NCBI GenBank assembly: GCA_905220665.1
Contig: CAJNAR010000164.1
Coordinates: 434,001-498,000 of the forward strand
Length of the DNA: 64,000 nucleotides
From: Albugo candida
Lineage: Eukaryota > Oomycota > Peronosporomycetes > Albuginales > Albuginaceae
Reading direction: 5' to 3'
The position numbers and the translations under genes are program-made. The notes under the pieces are model-generated. The model was not told the origin of the DNA. It did no database searches and saw nothing but the letters and a program-made list of their open reading frames with translations. Below, in pieces: positions 22,761 to 32,858 of this stretch. The first letter of the stretch is position 1. Every line of letters begins with the position of its first letter.

Positions 22761-23256
22761 CCAAAGGGATCAATTGATCGCTTCCGACCAGTTTGTGGAT
22801 AGATGGTGGCAGCCTCCTATTTTTAGTTCTGTTTACTGCCTTCCGAGCCGACAGGTACTAAAAAAAACACGAGCTTCGACGTTGACAATAGTCGTGAGCA
22901 AACAATACCGGTCGGTTCAGATAAGTGGCGCTAGTTGTCATGTCGATATCAAGAAGAGGTTCGAGGAAAAAACGTCAATTCCAATAAACGAAAGCTCTTA
23001 TCGAGTTGTATTGTCTATCTCCGTATAATCCATCAACAAGGCTGCATCAATAAGTTTTCGTATTTCGATTGTGAGCCACTACTGGATCCTTTGAGTGCTT
23101 CCCATCAGATACGATATAAGGAATCGTGATCTCAGAATCTTTTACATCGTCTCTATTCCAGGTCGGTGGCATTTTCTCAGCGCAATGTACTACGCGAGCC
23201 ATTGAACTCAAGTAAAGCACATCAATGAAGCTTGGTGGAACTCTCGTCTTCTCAAG
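22761..23256. other. Intergenic, no gene seen
   Basis: 496 bp between the start of the giant gene and the stop of GTF3C3, both on the minus strand. Presumed promoter of the giant gene. No recognisable coding frame or RNA. Confidence 0.5.
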
Positions 23257-26200
23257 TCAAAACGTGAGATATTTCCGCATCAGATATCGAGCAAGATCAT
23301 TTGCTCCGCTACACAGAGAGAAGAAAACCTCAGGCATTTTCGAAATGGGTGCAGCCCGAGACGCTTACCTCTGTTTGTAGATCAAAGACAAGTTATACGC
23401 GGTCTCTCTGGCAAGATCGTATTCAGCTGGTATCTGTTTTGCCTCCTCGCATGTGCGTAAAACGCGTTCGTACATTGCAATGGCTAGATGAAATAATCCC
23501 AATTGGTGATGTGCACGTCCCAAATTGTACCAACATTCCAGTCGCCGGTAGATTGTATCAATTCCGCTGGGAGTATTTCCATTTTCATCACTTTCTGCAG
23601 TCCGAATTTTCTGATATTGTTGAAGCAGTGCAAAAGCTTTGGCCACCGTGTGCTGTCTATCCTTGATAGTCCGCTGCATGGACGCTGCAAGAAATGCCAT
23701 ACCAAGACAGAATAGCACCAGAGGATTCTCTTTATCGTGTTGGTATGCTAACGTGAATTCTCCCGCCATCAATGAGATGTCCCAGTAGGAGGACTGGTGA
23801 CCAGCTAATATAATTGCCGGATAATTCGTTGCTTCGTGCTTGAGCACTTTGGCCAAAAATTTCTGGTGGAAGGAAAATGTGCCAGCGATTGTTATCACTC
23901 GACCGAACAGATTCCAATAGGCGAGGTTGTTTGAATCTTCAAGGATGTTGAGTCGTGCGCAATCGTACGCCATCCGGTGTTCACCAAACTCCAATGCAAT
24001 GGTTAATGCAAGAAAACGCAACTCAAAGCGATTATCGGGCTCAAGAACTTTGTCAGATGCATTCACGTCTGTGAGAAGCTCAATCGCGGCAGTGTGCTTT
24101 TCACATTCGGTGAGTGCTCTTGCCGTCCCGACTGCCAATTCGTGAAAAGCTGCTTCTCCGATCACACGTGATACGATTAGTTGTTGTGAAACTCTCAGCG
24201 AAATACCTTCCACCGAATCACGTTGTTTGCTGTCTGTCATATCAATTATATATTTCGACTTCAAATGCTCACCCCGTACCGATGAAATATGTGATGTTGT
24301 CGAGTTTTGATGCTTTTGTCTTTTAAGGACGAGTGGAGCCTGATTGAGAGAGGTCATGATAATAGGCACACCCACGTTACAGAGTGCGTCCGGATCGCCG
24401 AGAGCATACTTCAAATGGCCCCACTCAACGAGAAGTTTTAGTCGAATCCGATTGTCCATGGCGTCTACGCTCAGTGAAGGTTCCTCCTCTGCTTCTCCAT
24501 TATTGAACTCTTCATCTTCATCATTCATTTCGGAATCTTCATCATCATCTTTTGTGATTTCATCTTCATCCTCTGCATCGGACAAACCTTTTTTGTCACT
24601 TCCATAACGAGACTTCTGCTTCCAGTACGGGCAGACTGCAGACTTTAAAACTTCGGGTAACCATTGCTCGATCATGTGTAAACCTCTATTCTCCTCTTTC
24701 AACTCACGTGCAATAACTACACCTTGGAGCACGATGGCCGGGCTAACTAAAAGATTATCCGTTTCGTACTGATACGCAATCGCTTTTTCATAATATTCCA
24801 AAGCAATGTTTTTCATCCCAATTCGAGCATTGCACTCGGCGTATCGAAGAAAAATGTCGTCTTTCCATAAGTTTTCGTGTGGCAGCAGCAATTTCAGAAT
24901 GTTGAGAGCTTCGACATCGTTACCACTTGATGCAATGTACGCCTCAGCGACATCCACAAAAAGATCCATGTACGATTCCACATCCTGGGAATATCTAAGT
25001 ACAAACCATATGTTGAGTTTAGTTCTAATTGCGGGAACAACGCTTACAGTTTGGTGAAGATGCTTTCTGCCGTCTCGATTTCATTCATGAACAAATGACA
25101 AATGCCATACTTGATGACGATGTCGAGCGGTATATCAGAGCTTTCCACGATATTTTGTTCAGTTTGACTCGATGTTGCTGATTTTCGAGCATGGAAATCA
25201 TCGATTAATTGTACAGCATCTTGATACTGTTTTAAAGTGATATAGAGATCAGCCAGCATGTTTATTGCATTTGACTCAGATTGTTGTGCATCGGCGATCG
25301 TAGGGTCTGCAGTAGCTTTCTCGATACATGTTTTGAGTGCATCGATGGCTTCGTCATTTTTTCCAGCCGCGTGATAAGCTTCAGCAACTTGCATCCACAT
25401 GGAAAAATCATTTGGAAACTATGCGAAATGAAAAAGTAGTGTTTGAGAATAGAAAAGAGATGACAGACCGCTTCCATACCAGCAAAGCCAATTTCTTGTA
25501 CGCGACTGCAAGCTTGCGCTCATGCCCCTGCTGCTGACACATTTCTATGTAGTTGTAAACCGCATCCTTGTCCTTTGGATTTGCTTTGCATGCACTACAA
25601 AACCAGTCAGCATTGTATAATTTTGACGCTATTTTCTTACCTCTTGAAGCAGAAAAGTGCTTGCTGCATATTTTTTTCTTCTTTAGCAATGTGACCCACA
25701 TGCTTCCACAATTCTGCATCGCCCGGTGTCAATGTACAAGCTATTAGAAAAAACTGCAATGCTTTTGCTTTGTTATTCCGATCTTCATAAATAACTCCAA
25801 GAGTATGGTAAGGATCCGGAATTGTTGGCGCTTTTTTAATAAAGTCTTTGAGCATCACTATTGCTTGATCATATTGATGTGATGCATACATCATGTTGGC
25901 CTCGCCCAACATTGCCGACAGCTCTGGTGATAATTTACTGGGAACCACGCTGGATCGACGATTGGATACTCTTTTTTTACGTCGGTGCTTTCTTTTAGCT
26001 CGAGATGCTCCCCAGAGCTAGCATGGGTTGATTGGTATGAATTTGACCATCATCAAAGCAAATAAGGCGCGTTTACCTGACGCTCGACATCTGAATCATC
26101 TTCCTCTTCATCATCGTCTTCTTCTTCTTCTTCATAGCTTGAGTCTTCATTGGATTCATGAGCACTTTCACTAGCTGTTTCCATCTCGATATCGCTGTGC

Positions 26201-26343
26201 TGGTCCGAATTTGCGATCGTTTCTTTTCGCGCTGCTCCCATCGAATCCCTACCTCCATTTACAATGCAATAATTTTGATCCTGAGTGTCTTGTAGCAAAT
26301 CATCTTCATTCAGTGCAGCTTCCAGCAGCGATTGAAACGACAT
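23257..26343 (-). CDS. GTF3C3: Transcription factor IIIC TPR subunit (GTF3C3/TFC4)
   Basis: Subunit of TFIIIC, which binds internal promoters of tRNA and 5S genes and recruits TFIIIB and Pol III. Exons 26077-26343, 25641-26017, 25480-25594, 25048-25418, 23369-24994 and 23257-23308, about 935 residues. The N-terminus is very acidic (Glu/Asp runs around residues 60-85) followed by a basic RAKRKHRRKKR block, as in yeast tau131. TPR repeats follow: ANMMYASHQYDQAIVMLKDF, YHTLGVIYEDRNNKAKALQF, AEAYHAAGKNDEAIDALKTC, AECNARIGMKNIALEYYEKA, with more near the end (YNLGRAHHQLGLFHLAIAMY). A second acidic insert sits near residue 490. The last 17 codons come from a separate exon giving SGANDLARYLMRKYLTF, matching the family's C-terminus. 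All phases agree. Confidence 0.93.
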
Positions 26344-26421
26344 GCGAAGACCTGATCGATTGGCTAGCGGTTCCGAACTTTGCAATTTGCATCGAACTTT
26401 TCATTCAACGAGACGACAAAG
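26344..26421. promoter_or_regulatory. Shared divergent 5' region of GTF3C3 and Spc24
   Basis: 78 bp between two opposite start codons, so both promoters must overlap here. No specific element identified. Confidence 0.45.
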
Positions 26422-27411
26422 ATGATGTCCATCGATAAACCTACAGACAATCACATGGAGATCGACAATATGGAGGATAATACATTAAGCGGAGAGTATT
26501 TTTACAGAAGCAGGTTTACAAATCGTCTTTCCATGTCAAACAAGCAAAACGAGCTCTCGTGGAACGAAGTGAAAGACATCCTGAATGATGTGGAGAATCT
26601 GTACCTCCAAGACGCGCAAAGAGATTCACAGCAGATTCAAAAACTCGTCCGTAATCAAAATCAGATAGAAGAAACTTGTTTCAAAAAGCAAAATGAATCA
26701 AAGATGCGCTTACAAGGTTTGATTTGCATCGCAAAGTGTCTCGGTCACTGATGTAATTGCAATTCTGTAGAGCTTTTGAGTCAAGTGCAGCAAAGTGAGG
26801 AAGAAAATAACAAAGCAAATGCACATGCAGAATATATCCGTAATAAGATTCAAGAAATAGACAACGGCAAACGAAAACTTATGGCACAGTTAGCTGGCAT
26901 TCAGTCAGACGAACAATATCCTTTTCCATTATGCTTCAATATTAGGAATTATTATTTGGTATCTTCTGATTCCTTAACCATGTTGATTCTTGATCTTTAT
27001 GTCAGCTCAGGAACACCAAGCAAATCTTTTAACAAAGTATGAAGAAGCCCGAAAAGAAATTCTCAGCTATTGCGAATTGCATCAAGCAGATATCCCACGA
27101 GCTAAGTCAGTGTGTCGACATGAAGCGGAGGCAATTTGTACTACCTGAGCTTTTTTAGGCATCAGCTGAGTCTATATGCTTCTATAACTGGCATCAAATG
27201 GACCCTCACAGCGCCAATTGTCGGTGGTGGTACGTGAAGGGCTAACTTGATTCGTGAATCTCTGACGCAAATTTATTCAGAGATTTATGCTCCATCGAGA
27301 CAAAACATGTTCCATTTTGAGTTCAATATCGATGACGACGAATTCGAAGCAGCAAACGCAATTTGGGATAAAATTGATGATCTCTTTGACGATGGGGATC
27401 ACGATCTGTAA
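26422..27411 (+). CDS. SPC24: Kinetochore protein Spc24-like (Ndc80 complex)
   Basis: Spc24 pairs with Spc25 at the chromosome-proximal end of the Ndc80 complex. Exons 26422-26716, 26771 to about 26958 (or 26915), about 27011-27105, 27159-27229 and 27281-27411, roughly 250-260 residues. The central part is coiled coil (VENLYLQDAQRDSQQIQKL, QVQQSEEENNKANAHAEYIR). The C-terminal RWD-like domain has LSLYASITGIKW, the signature of Spc24, then FHFEFNIDDDEFEAANAIWD and an acidic tail. The second intron is uncertain: a GT-AG intron 26959-27010 keeps the frame but adds a non-coiled stretch (YPFPLCFNIRNYYL), while U12-type signals begin at 26916. Identity rests mainly on the C-terminal domain. Confidence 0.78.
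26916..27010 (+). other. Possible U12-type (minor spliceosome) intron signals
   Basis: ATATCCTTTT at 26916-26925 matches the minor-class 5' splice consensus of AT-starting introns, and TTCCTTAAC at 26970-26978 matches the minor-class branch site exactly. The 3' end is unclear: ends at 26994 or 27000 (both AT) keep the frame, whereas the nearest AG does not. A conventional GT-AG intron (26959-27010) inside the same stretch also keeps the frame. Confidence 0.45.
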
Positions 27412-27531
27412 CATAGAGACTAGAGTACATGTAAAAGTTTAATTGCAATGCACACAAAATTAGGCGCTCGAACACTTGCTCGTGATTGCTTGTGTAAGCT
27501 GCAAGCGTTTAATCCATTTTGAGTTGCTGCA

Positions 27532-29338
27532 ATGAATAATGCGGATGGGAATCAATGGCAACAGATGTTACGAGATTCGTCGGTGAGGAGTAAAATGCCA
27601 TTTGTCAATTTCATCATAGTAGGGGACCCAGGAACGGGCAAAGAGTCATTATTGGCACGAATGAGTGCTGCCAGTCGAGCAACTTCGTCCAATTCGGAAA
27701 ATTGGAATGCGAACAAGCAGAATGGAGTTTCAACCTCTTACAGGGACGCTCAAATGTCAAATTCGCTGCAAAAATCCGATGCATTGCTTAAATTCACAGC
27801 AATTCCGATCTCTGATAAACACGCAGCAGTTGAAGCAGGTAAACTGGGAAAGCGATGAGTGCACCTTTAATGAATGATAAATGGCGTTGATATAGACGAC
27901 TGTGTAGCGATGATAAATGCATGGAGCTTGAATGATCTCAACTTACACGAATTGCTGCAAATTGCTATCCAACCCAGCACTATTGAATTTGTTTGTGTTT
28001 ACAAACTATGAATCGATGCAAGTTGTCATATTTCCTCTTTAGAGCGTGGCCGCAGTCGCTGTAGATTTGTCAAGCCCGTGGTTGATGCAAAAGTCTATAG
28101 AAAAGTGGACTTCGGCGCTTGAAGGCGCCATCTTGCAGCAAATGAGTCAGATAGATCCACAAAAGCGAAACACTTTGTATCAATCAGTAAAAAATCACCT
28201 ATTGGACTACGAAGAGCCGGTAAGATACTTGCAACTTACTTCTGGTCGCACTGACTCGTTATGTTTACGGTGACAGTGCTTGGAAGGTCAGGCTTTCAGG
28301 GCACACGGTATTGCGGAGAAGTCTTCACGGAAAGAATTTGTATGGAGATTGAAATGGACAAAGGTGGCAATGTCTCTAATATTTATCGTGTAGATGGAGG
28401 AAGGAATTTTGGACAAAAATCTTGGAATTCCGTTTATCATCATCGTGACGAAAAGTGATGTAAGTAATCCGAACGTGGTCAATTATCCTGGACTCATTGA
28501 GTGTTTTTGACCCAGTTACGGCCAGAAAGCTCACTACAAGTGGACTATTTGGAGTACTCTATTCGCATGTTTGCCATCCGATGCATGTCTTATTTCGCAA
28601 TTGTGTCAATTCGGGCTCAAATACAAGGCTAATAATTCTCTGATGTTGCAAAGATAGATGGCGCGGCAGTCTTTTACACCTCCGCTAAGACTGAGAGCAA
28701 CATTGCACTCCTTCAAAAATACATAATGCACCGAGCGTTCCCGGCACAATTTCCGTTTATTGAGGCACCTCAGGTAAGCTGAAGAGTTTGCAAATGAGTA
28801 TCAATTACAAACATGTTTTGAAAAGCTGATTGAACGCGGAGCAATCTTTTCTCCTTCGGGATATGATTCAGTGTCGCTCATCAATCAGAGTTTGGTGGGA
28901 TCACACCCTCGATGGCAGCCCGACACTCCATTTGAAAAAATCATTCCAGACCCGAGTTCGTCTACAATTGGCCTCGAGAAAGAAGACTACAGCACGTCAA
29001 CATCGAACATCTCTGATGTACAAGTTGAACAACATGAAGCTTGGCTGGAGAGACTGGAGCGGGCTGCAGGAGCTGGTCTGGAAGATTTACAAAAGCAGAG
29101 TGTTGAGGCCAGTAAGAAAGCAGAAGCAGCTTCCTTAGCTCGACGTACTGCAGCAGAAAGGCGAAAACGAGAAGACAAGGTACTTTGGCAAATTGCTGTG
29201 AACATTTGCAGCCAATATTTCGTTTTGTAGGATGTGAGCTCCAAACATTTGGCAAACTTTTTCAACAATCTGCTTAGCCGGCCAGAAAAGTCCAAAAGTG
29301 CGCGCTCATTTGGAGGTGACACCAAGAATTCAGGATAA
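27532..29338 (+). CDS. Cytoplasmic dynein light intermediate chain
   Basis: Dynein subunit that links the heavy chain to cargo adaptors. Nine exons: 27532-27838, 27896-27990, 28043-28219, 28277-28339, 28394-28459, 28516-28582, 28658-28773, 28826-29179, 29231-29338, about 450 residues. It has a Ras-like fold with Walker A GDPGTGKES (residues about 28-36), an AAVAVDLSSPW strand, the NLGIPFIIIVTKSD nucleotide-base motif, and YGAAVFYTSAK, followed by FPFIEAPQLIERGAIFSPSGYDS, the typical DLIC ending of the G domain. The C-terminal 120 residues contain a charged helix (EAWLERLERAAGAGLEDL) and an Ala/Arg/Glu-rich helix, the adaptor-binding region. The intron after MFAIR is best read as GC-AG. Confidence 0.9.
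28583..28657 (+). other. Probable GC-AG intron in the dynein light intermediate chain gene
   Basis: With donor GCATGT at 28583 and acceptor TAG at 28657 the protein reads FAIRYGAAVFYTSAK, the exact family pattern and spacing. A GT-AG alternative 28587-28653 also keeps the frame but yields RCIDGAAV, with two extra residues and no Tyr. Confidence 0.5.
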
Positions 29339-29490
29339 AAGTGTCCTTCAGTACGCGTTCATTTGCATCGAGGCAAGAACTGACGAGATTTGATACATTT
29401 TTTCGATAGAAATTGTGAGATTTTGATATCACGTTAACGCACTTTCATTTGTAATTTGTATTCACATTTCTAACACCAGTAACACTGGAC

Positions 29491-30630
29491 ATGCTGCGGA
29501 TTTTCACGCTCAATGTTTACTTCGACAGCGTCGCTATGACCTTACGCATGCGAGCAATTGGAAAGTGTGTCGAGAGACTTCGTCCTGGCGTAATTGGATT
29601 CCAAGAAGTTACAAGGGAATCGTTGGCGATGTTGAAGAAACAACCATGGAGTTGCTATTATGATTGCAGTGCAGATTGCATCGCACCTTTCGATAAACCA
29701 TATTTTGTAGTACTATTTACTGCTCTTCCTATGCTTTCAATTGAGACGTATCCTTTCAAAGAAACAAAAATGGGAAGAGAATTGATTTGCATGCATCTTC
29801 GGGTTTCTGAGACTCAAACACTTTTTGTCGGGACAACGCACTTGGAAAGTCTCAAACAGAATGGAAGCATTCGCGTAAAACAGCTACAAGAATGTTTTAC
29901 AATTCTCGAGCATCATGTGGAAAATCAGACAGCTACAAAGCAGAAGATCGGATCGTTGACAGATTTCAAGCAGCCTCAATCTCGCTCTCACTGTTTAGGG
30001 GCAGTCCTGATGGGCGATTTTAATCTCTTTCCTGAGGATACCAGGTATCTGGATCCAATGGGACATTCCCCGTTAGTACTCGAGCCTGCACGATCTAATA
30101 GAGCGCTTTGTCGCGTTTGCAATACCAAAATCGACAAAAATGAGCTACGCGTTGGAAAATCACAGGAAGAAGCGAGGGATAAAAGGGAAATGATGCATTG
30201 GTACCATCCTCATTGTTTTCAGAAGCAAGCTACCAAGACGGAGAAAATCAAAGTTGAGCAATTGCTTCAAAATTTCGTCCCCATTCAGGTGGAGAGCAAG
30301 GAGACAGGAAAAAAGCGATCGATTGATTCCTTGGATCGTGAAATGATTGGTATTCCGACGGGATGGATTGATTGCTGGCTATGCGGAAAAAATGGAACGG
30401 AGAAGAATGGATTCACTTTTGATGGCCGCGTTAATAAATTGATACCCAATCCTTCCTATCAAAGTCGTTTCGATCGGATTTACTTTTATAAAGGAGCAAG
30501 ATATGGTGATGGAGCTGATATGATTGAACGTGTTGATATAATCGGAAAAGAACCTATCGCGGAAAAAACGTGGATGTCTGATCATTTTGGACTGCTTTCT
30601 ACTTTTCGATTTAGTTTGGACGATGATTAG
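29491..30630 (+). CDS. TDP2-like endonuclease/exonuclease/phosphatase protein with PARP-type zinc finger
   Basis: Single exon, 379 residues. The fold is the EEP nuclease family: TLNVYF (residues about 6-11), GFQEVT (metal-binding Glu), GTTHLES, MGDFNLFPED and the C-terminal MSDHFGLLS. The order and spelling match tyrosyl-DNA phosphodiesterase 2, which removes 5'-phosphotyrosyl adducts left by topoisomerase II. Between the DFN motif and the last strands, residues about 205-245 form a zinc finger C207-x2-C210-x28-H239-x2-C242 with an HWYHPHCF ending, the spacing and sequence of a PARP1-type DNA-break-sensing finger. Such an insertion is not part of the standard TDP2 enzyme. No targeting peptide; expected in nucleus or cytosol. 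Start is the first ATG before the TLNV strand. Confidence 0.85.
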   Translation: MLRIFTLNVYFDSVAMTLRMRAIGKCVERLRPGVIGFQEVTRESLAMLKKQPWSCYYDCSADCIAPFDKPYFVVLFTALPMLSIETYPFKETKMGRELICMHLRVSETQTLFVGTTHLESLKQNGSIRVKQLQECFTILEHHVENQTATKQKIGSLTDFKQPQSRSHCLGAVLMGDFNLFPEDTRYLDPMGHSPLVLEPARSNRALCRVCNTKIDKNELRVGKSQEEARDKREMMHWYHPHCFQKQATKTEKIKVEQLLQNFVPIQVESKETGKKRSIDSLDREMIGIPTGWIDCWLCGKNGTEKNGFTFDGRVNKLIPNPSYQSRFDRIYFYKGARYGDGADMIERVDIIGKEPIAEKTWMSDHFGLLSTFRFSLDDD

Positions 30631-30772
30631 GCTCATACAAGAGGCGACAGAGTGCACGTTCGAAAAGTGCAGAGTTACCACCGTATCACCGTTTCATTCT
30701 GTTGGGCGGGAAGGTTCAGCACCGGTAAATTACGGTACTTGTCGGCAATTGACACAATAGCCGTCCGCACCG

Positions 30773-31405
30773 ATGAGATCGCTGTGTTGCTTTCGGCGAC
30801 ATCAACGGGACTCTACGGGGAAGCGGTACCGTGAGCAATTGAATAAAGTAAAAGAAGTTTTTCCAGGAACATCTTACGTGTGCTTACTGGATGGAGAAAA
30901 TGGAAATGTCATGTAAGTGGCTCTCAATAATAGATCGAGGAAACGAAATCGCTAACGTCACTTGATTTAGTGCTCACTCAGAGGAAAATAATCCAAACAC
31001 AGAAGAATTTGCGCGATTTGTGCGTATGTTACGCAAAGCAGCGATGCAATTCGGTGCGTGCTAGTGCTTTGCGTTTCCCATCGTCGTTTTGTTCCCGAGC
31101 AAATATCGTGCTGATCGCAGCTGAGACATTGAACCAAATGGATTCTCAAATTTTGCATATAAAAGGAGATGATACAATGTTTTCGTGTTATGGACTCGAA
31201 CGAACGGTACCACGATAATTGAATGCGCAATAACACCATTTTGCTCATATTGCTGTGGAAGGTGCTTGCATTTTATAGTCAATTACCAGACGTCGAAATG
31301 GAACTTTTCGATTATACTGAAGCAGACAAGAACTTGGAAACCATTAACCTTGAGCTCGATAAGCTTGTGAAGGATGCCAAAACTTCCACTCGTCGACGGA
31401 GGTAA
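30773..31405 (+). CDS. Small roadblock/LC7-like protein, hypothetical
   Basis: Exons 30773-30912, 30971-31053, 31121-31206 and 31262-31405, about 150 residues. Joined frame runs NKVKEVFPGTSYVCLLDGEN, IAHSEENNPNTEEFARF, then LHIKGDDTMFSCYGLERTVL and a polar C-terminal helix. The pattern (helix, strand with small DG turn, helix, IKG...CYGL strand pair, helix) resembles the roadblock/LC7 or LAMTOR fold, but no family signature is decisive. All four junctions are phase-consistent; the last acceptor (GGAAG at 31261) is weaker than usual. The start ATG gives a Cys/Arg-rich leader and an upstream exon is possible. Function unknown. Confidence 0.55.
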
Positions 31406-31598
31406 TTTATGATGTCACAACAATACGGACAGTGACACATACACAACGCAAATTTATATCAAAGAAATATAATTCATAGAACTATCTTGCCCCAGGCCAA
31501 AAGTATTCGTTAATTGATCATTCGGTAGGAACAATTGCCCGAAGAAGATCAGATTCATTGAAATAATACAGAAATCATTCACATACTTCATACTTACG

Positions 31599-32759
31599 TC
31601 ATCGCTTCTCAAACTCATCTGTTTGTCGGCCAGAGTGACCGCTTACAGCATCATTTAGATCAGCCAAAAGCTGAGGTATATCAACGGATTGCAAGATATG
31701 ATCTGTGATCACAGATATTTGGTTTTGCTCTTGTTTGGTCAGCTTGAATCCGTCCGGGTTTAAAAAACATGTCGTTTCCGAGCTTTCTTGCACGAAAGTC
31801 TCAAGATTCATTTCTGACATAAGTCCATATACTTTTTTCTTGCCGTGAAATCGATTAAAGTATGCTGTAAGACTGGGTCGACAATTTTCTAAGCTATAGT
31901 ACCCTTCCGTGGGAAATCGATTGAAGATTGCGCCAAGTACGCGCACGTTGTGGCTCTCAAAATAGCTTGCGTCCAAATTGAATGAGTCAATGGCATCTCC
32001 TACACCCTTGTTTTCCACCAAAAGAACTGGAGCATCCAAGAACCTTGCAATCACCGCATTGGAAATATCACAAATGGAGCCTACTGATGGATACCCCACA
32101 CCATCGATGATCAAAAATCGCTTCCCCTTACCAATTGCATCTACTTCTTTCTTTACTTTCTCGAGTAGCTGATCGCTTGTCTCCGTACTCCCTTGCAGAA
32201 ATTCCCTTGTAAATCCTTTGTAGAAAAGGATAGGACCAACGTCACAGCAAGTAATTCCGGTTTGATGACAAAACTTCGTGACTAGCTGTACTTTTTCACA
32301 TTGTGTTGCTGGTTTTATGTACCCTATACTTTGAGAATCAAATCCCATTCGCAGCAAGCTGGCCATAATACCCAAACAAGTTGTGGATTTGCCAACTTTT
32401 GATCGACTTCCGCTCACAAATACTTTCATAGGATCTTTCCCGTATTGTATAGCCGGTGGATTATGTCTGAGTTCTCTTGATGTTTGTAGTGATCCTCCAA
32501 GTCCTTTGATTAAGACCTGAATACTATGTAGTCCTTTAGCACTCAGGTGAATGGTAACTGGATCCGTCTTTTCGACGAGAAGCTCTGGTAATGGCAGAGA
32601 TGATAAGCTACTTCTCTTTTCAGTATCAGATTGAATGTCACTCTTTCGTACACACATTTGGAAACCGCATTTGATGCTGAAATCCCTCACTAATTTGTGC
32701 AGCAAGTTAGTGTCAGAAGATTTTTCACTTGGATCAAGAATCAATGTGACTGTGTTCAT
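31599..32759 (-). CDS. BioD/CobB-like P-loop ATPase domain protein
   Basis: Single exon, 386 residues. Residues about 115-330 form a dethiobiotin-synthetase-like P-loop domain: VFVSGSRSKVGKSTTCLGI (Walker A variant), IGYIKPATQCEKVQLV (the KP motif of BioD and of the N-terminal domain of phosphotransacetylases), LIIDGVGYPSVGSICDISN (Walker B region) and VLLVENKGVGDAIDSFNL. The first 110 residues have no recognised domain. The reaction cannot be stated: the active-site spacing is BioD-like, but an NTP-binding regulatory role is equally possible. The frame is open further upstream through a non-ATG codon; the ATG giving MNTVTLILD is chosen. It starts about 100 bp downstream of the transketolase stop on the same strand. 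Confidence 0.75.
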   Translation of the reverse strand: MNTVTLILDPSEKSSDTNLLHKLVRDFSIKCGFQMCVRKSDIQSDTEKRSSLSSLPLPELLVEKTDPVTIHLSAKGLHSIQVLIKGLGGSLQTSRELRHNPPAIQYGKDPMKVFVSGSRSKVGKSTTCLGIMASLLRMGFDSQSIGYIKPATQCEKVQLVTKFCHQTGITCCDVGPILFYKGFTREFLQGSTETSDQLLEKVKKEVDAIGKGKRFLIIDGVGYPSVGSICDISNAVIARFLDAPVLLVENKGVGDAIDSFNLDASYFESHNVRVLGAIFNRFPTEGYYSLENCRPSLTAYFNRFHGKKKVYGLMSEMNLETFVQESSETTCFLNPDGFKLTKQEQNQISVITDHILQSVDIPQLLADLNDAVSGHSGRQTDEFEKR

Positions 32760-32858
32760 GATCGCGATTATTATAACCAATCAATAGGGAGAAATACTAT
32801 TTTCTCCAATAAGACACCGGTGATATCTTCGATCAAAAAATCGACTTTTGCTCAGGAA

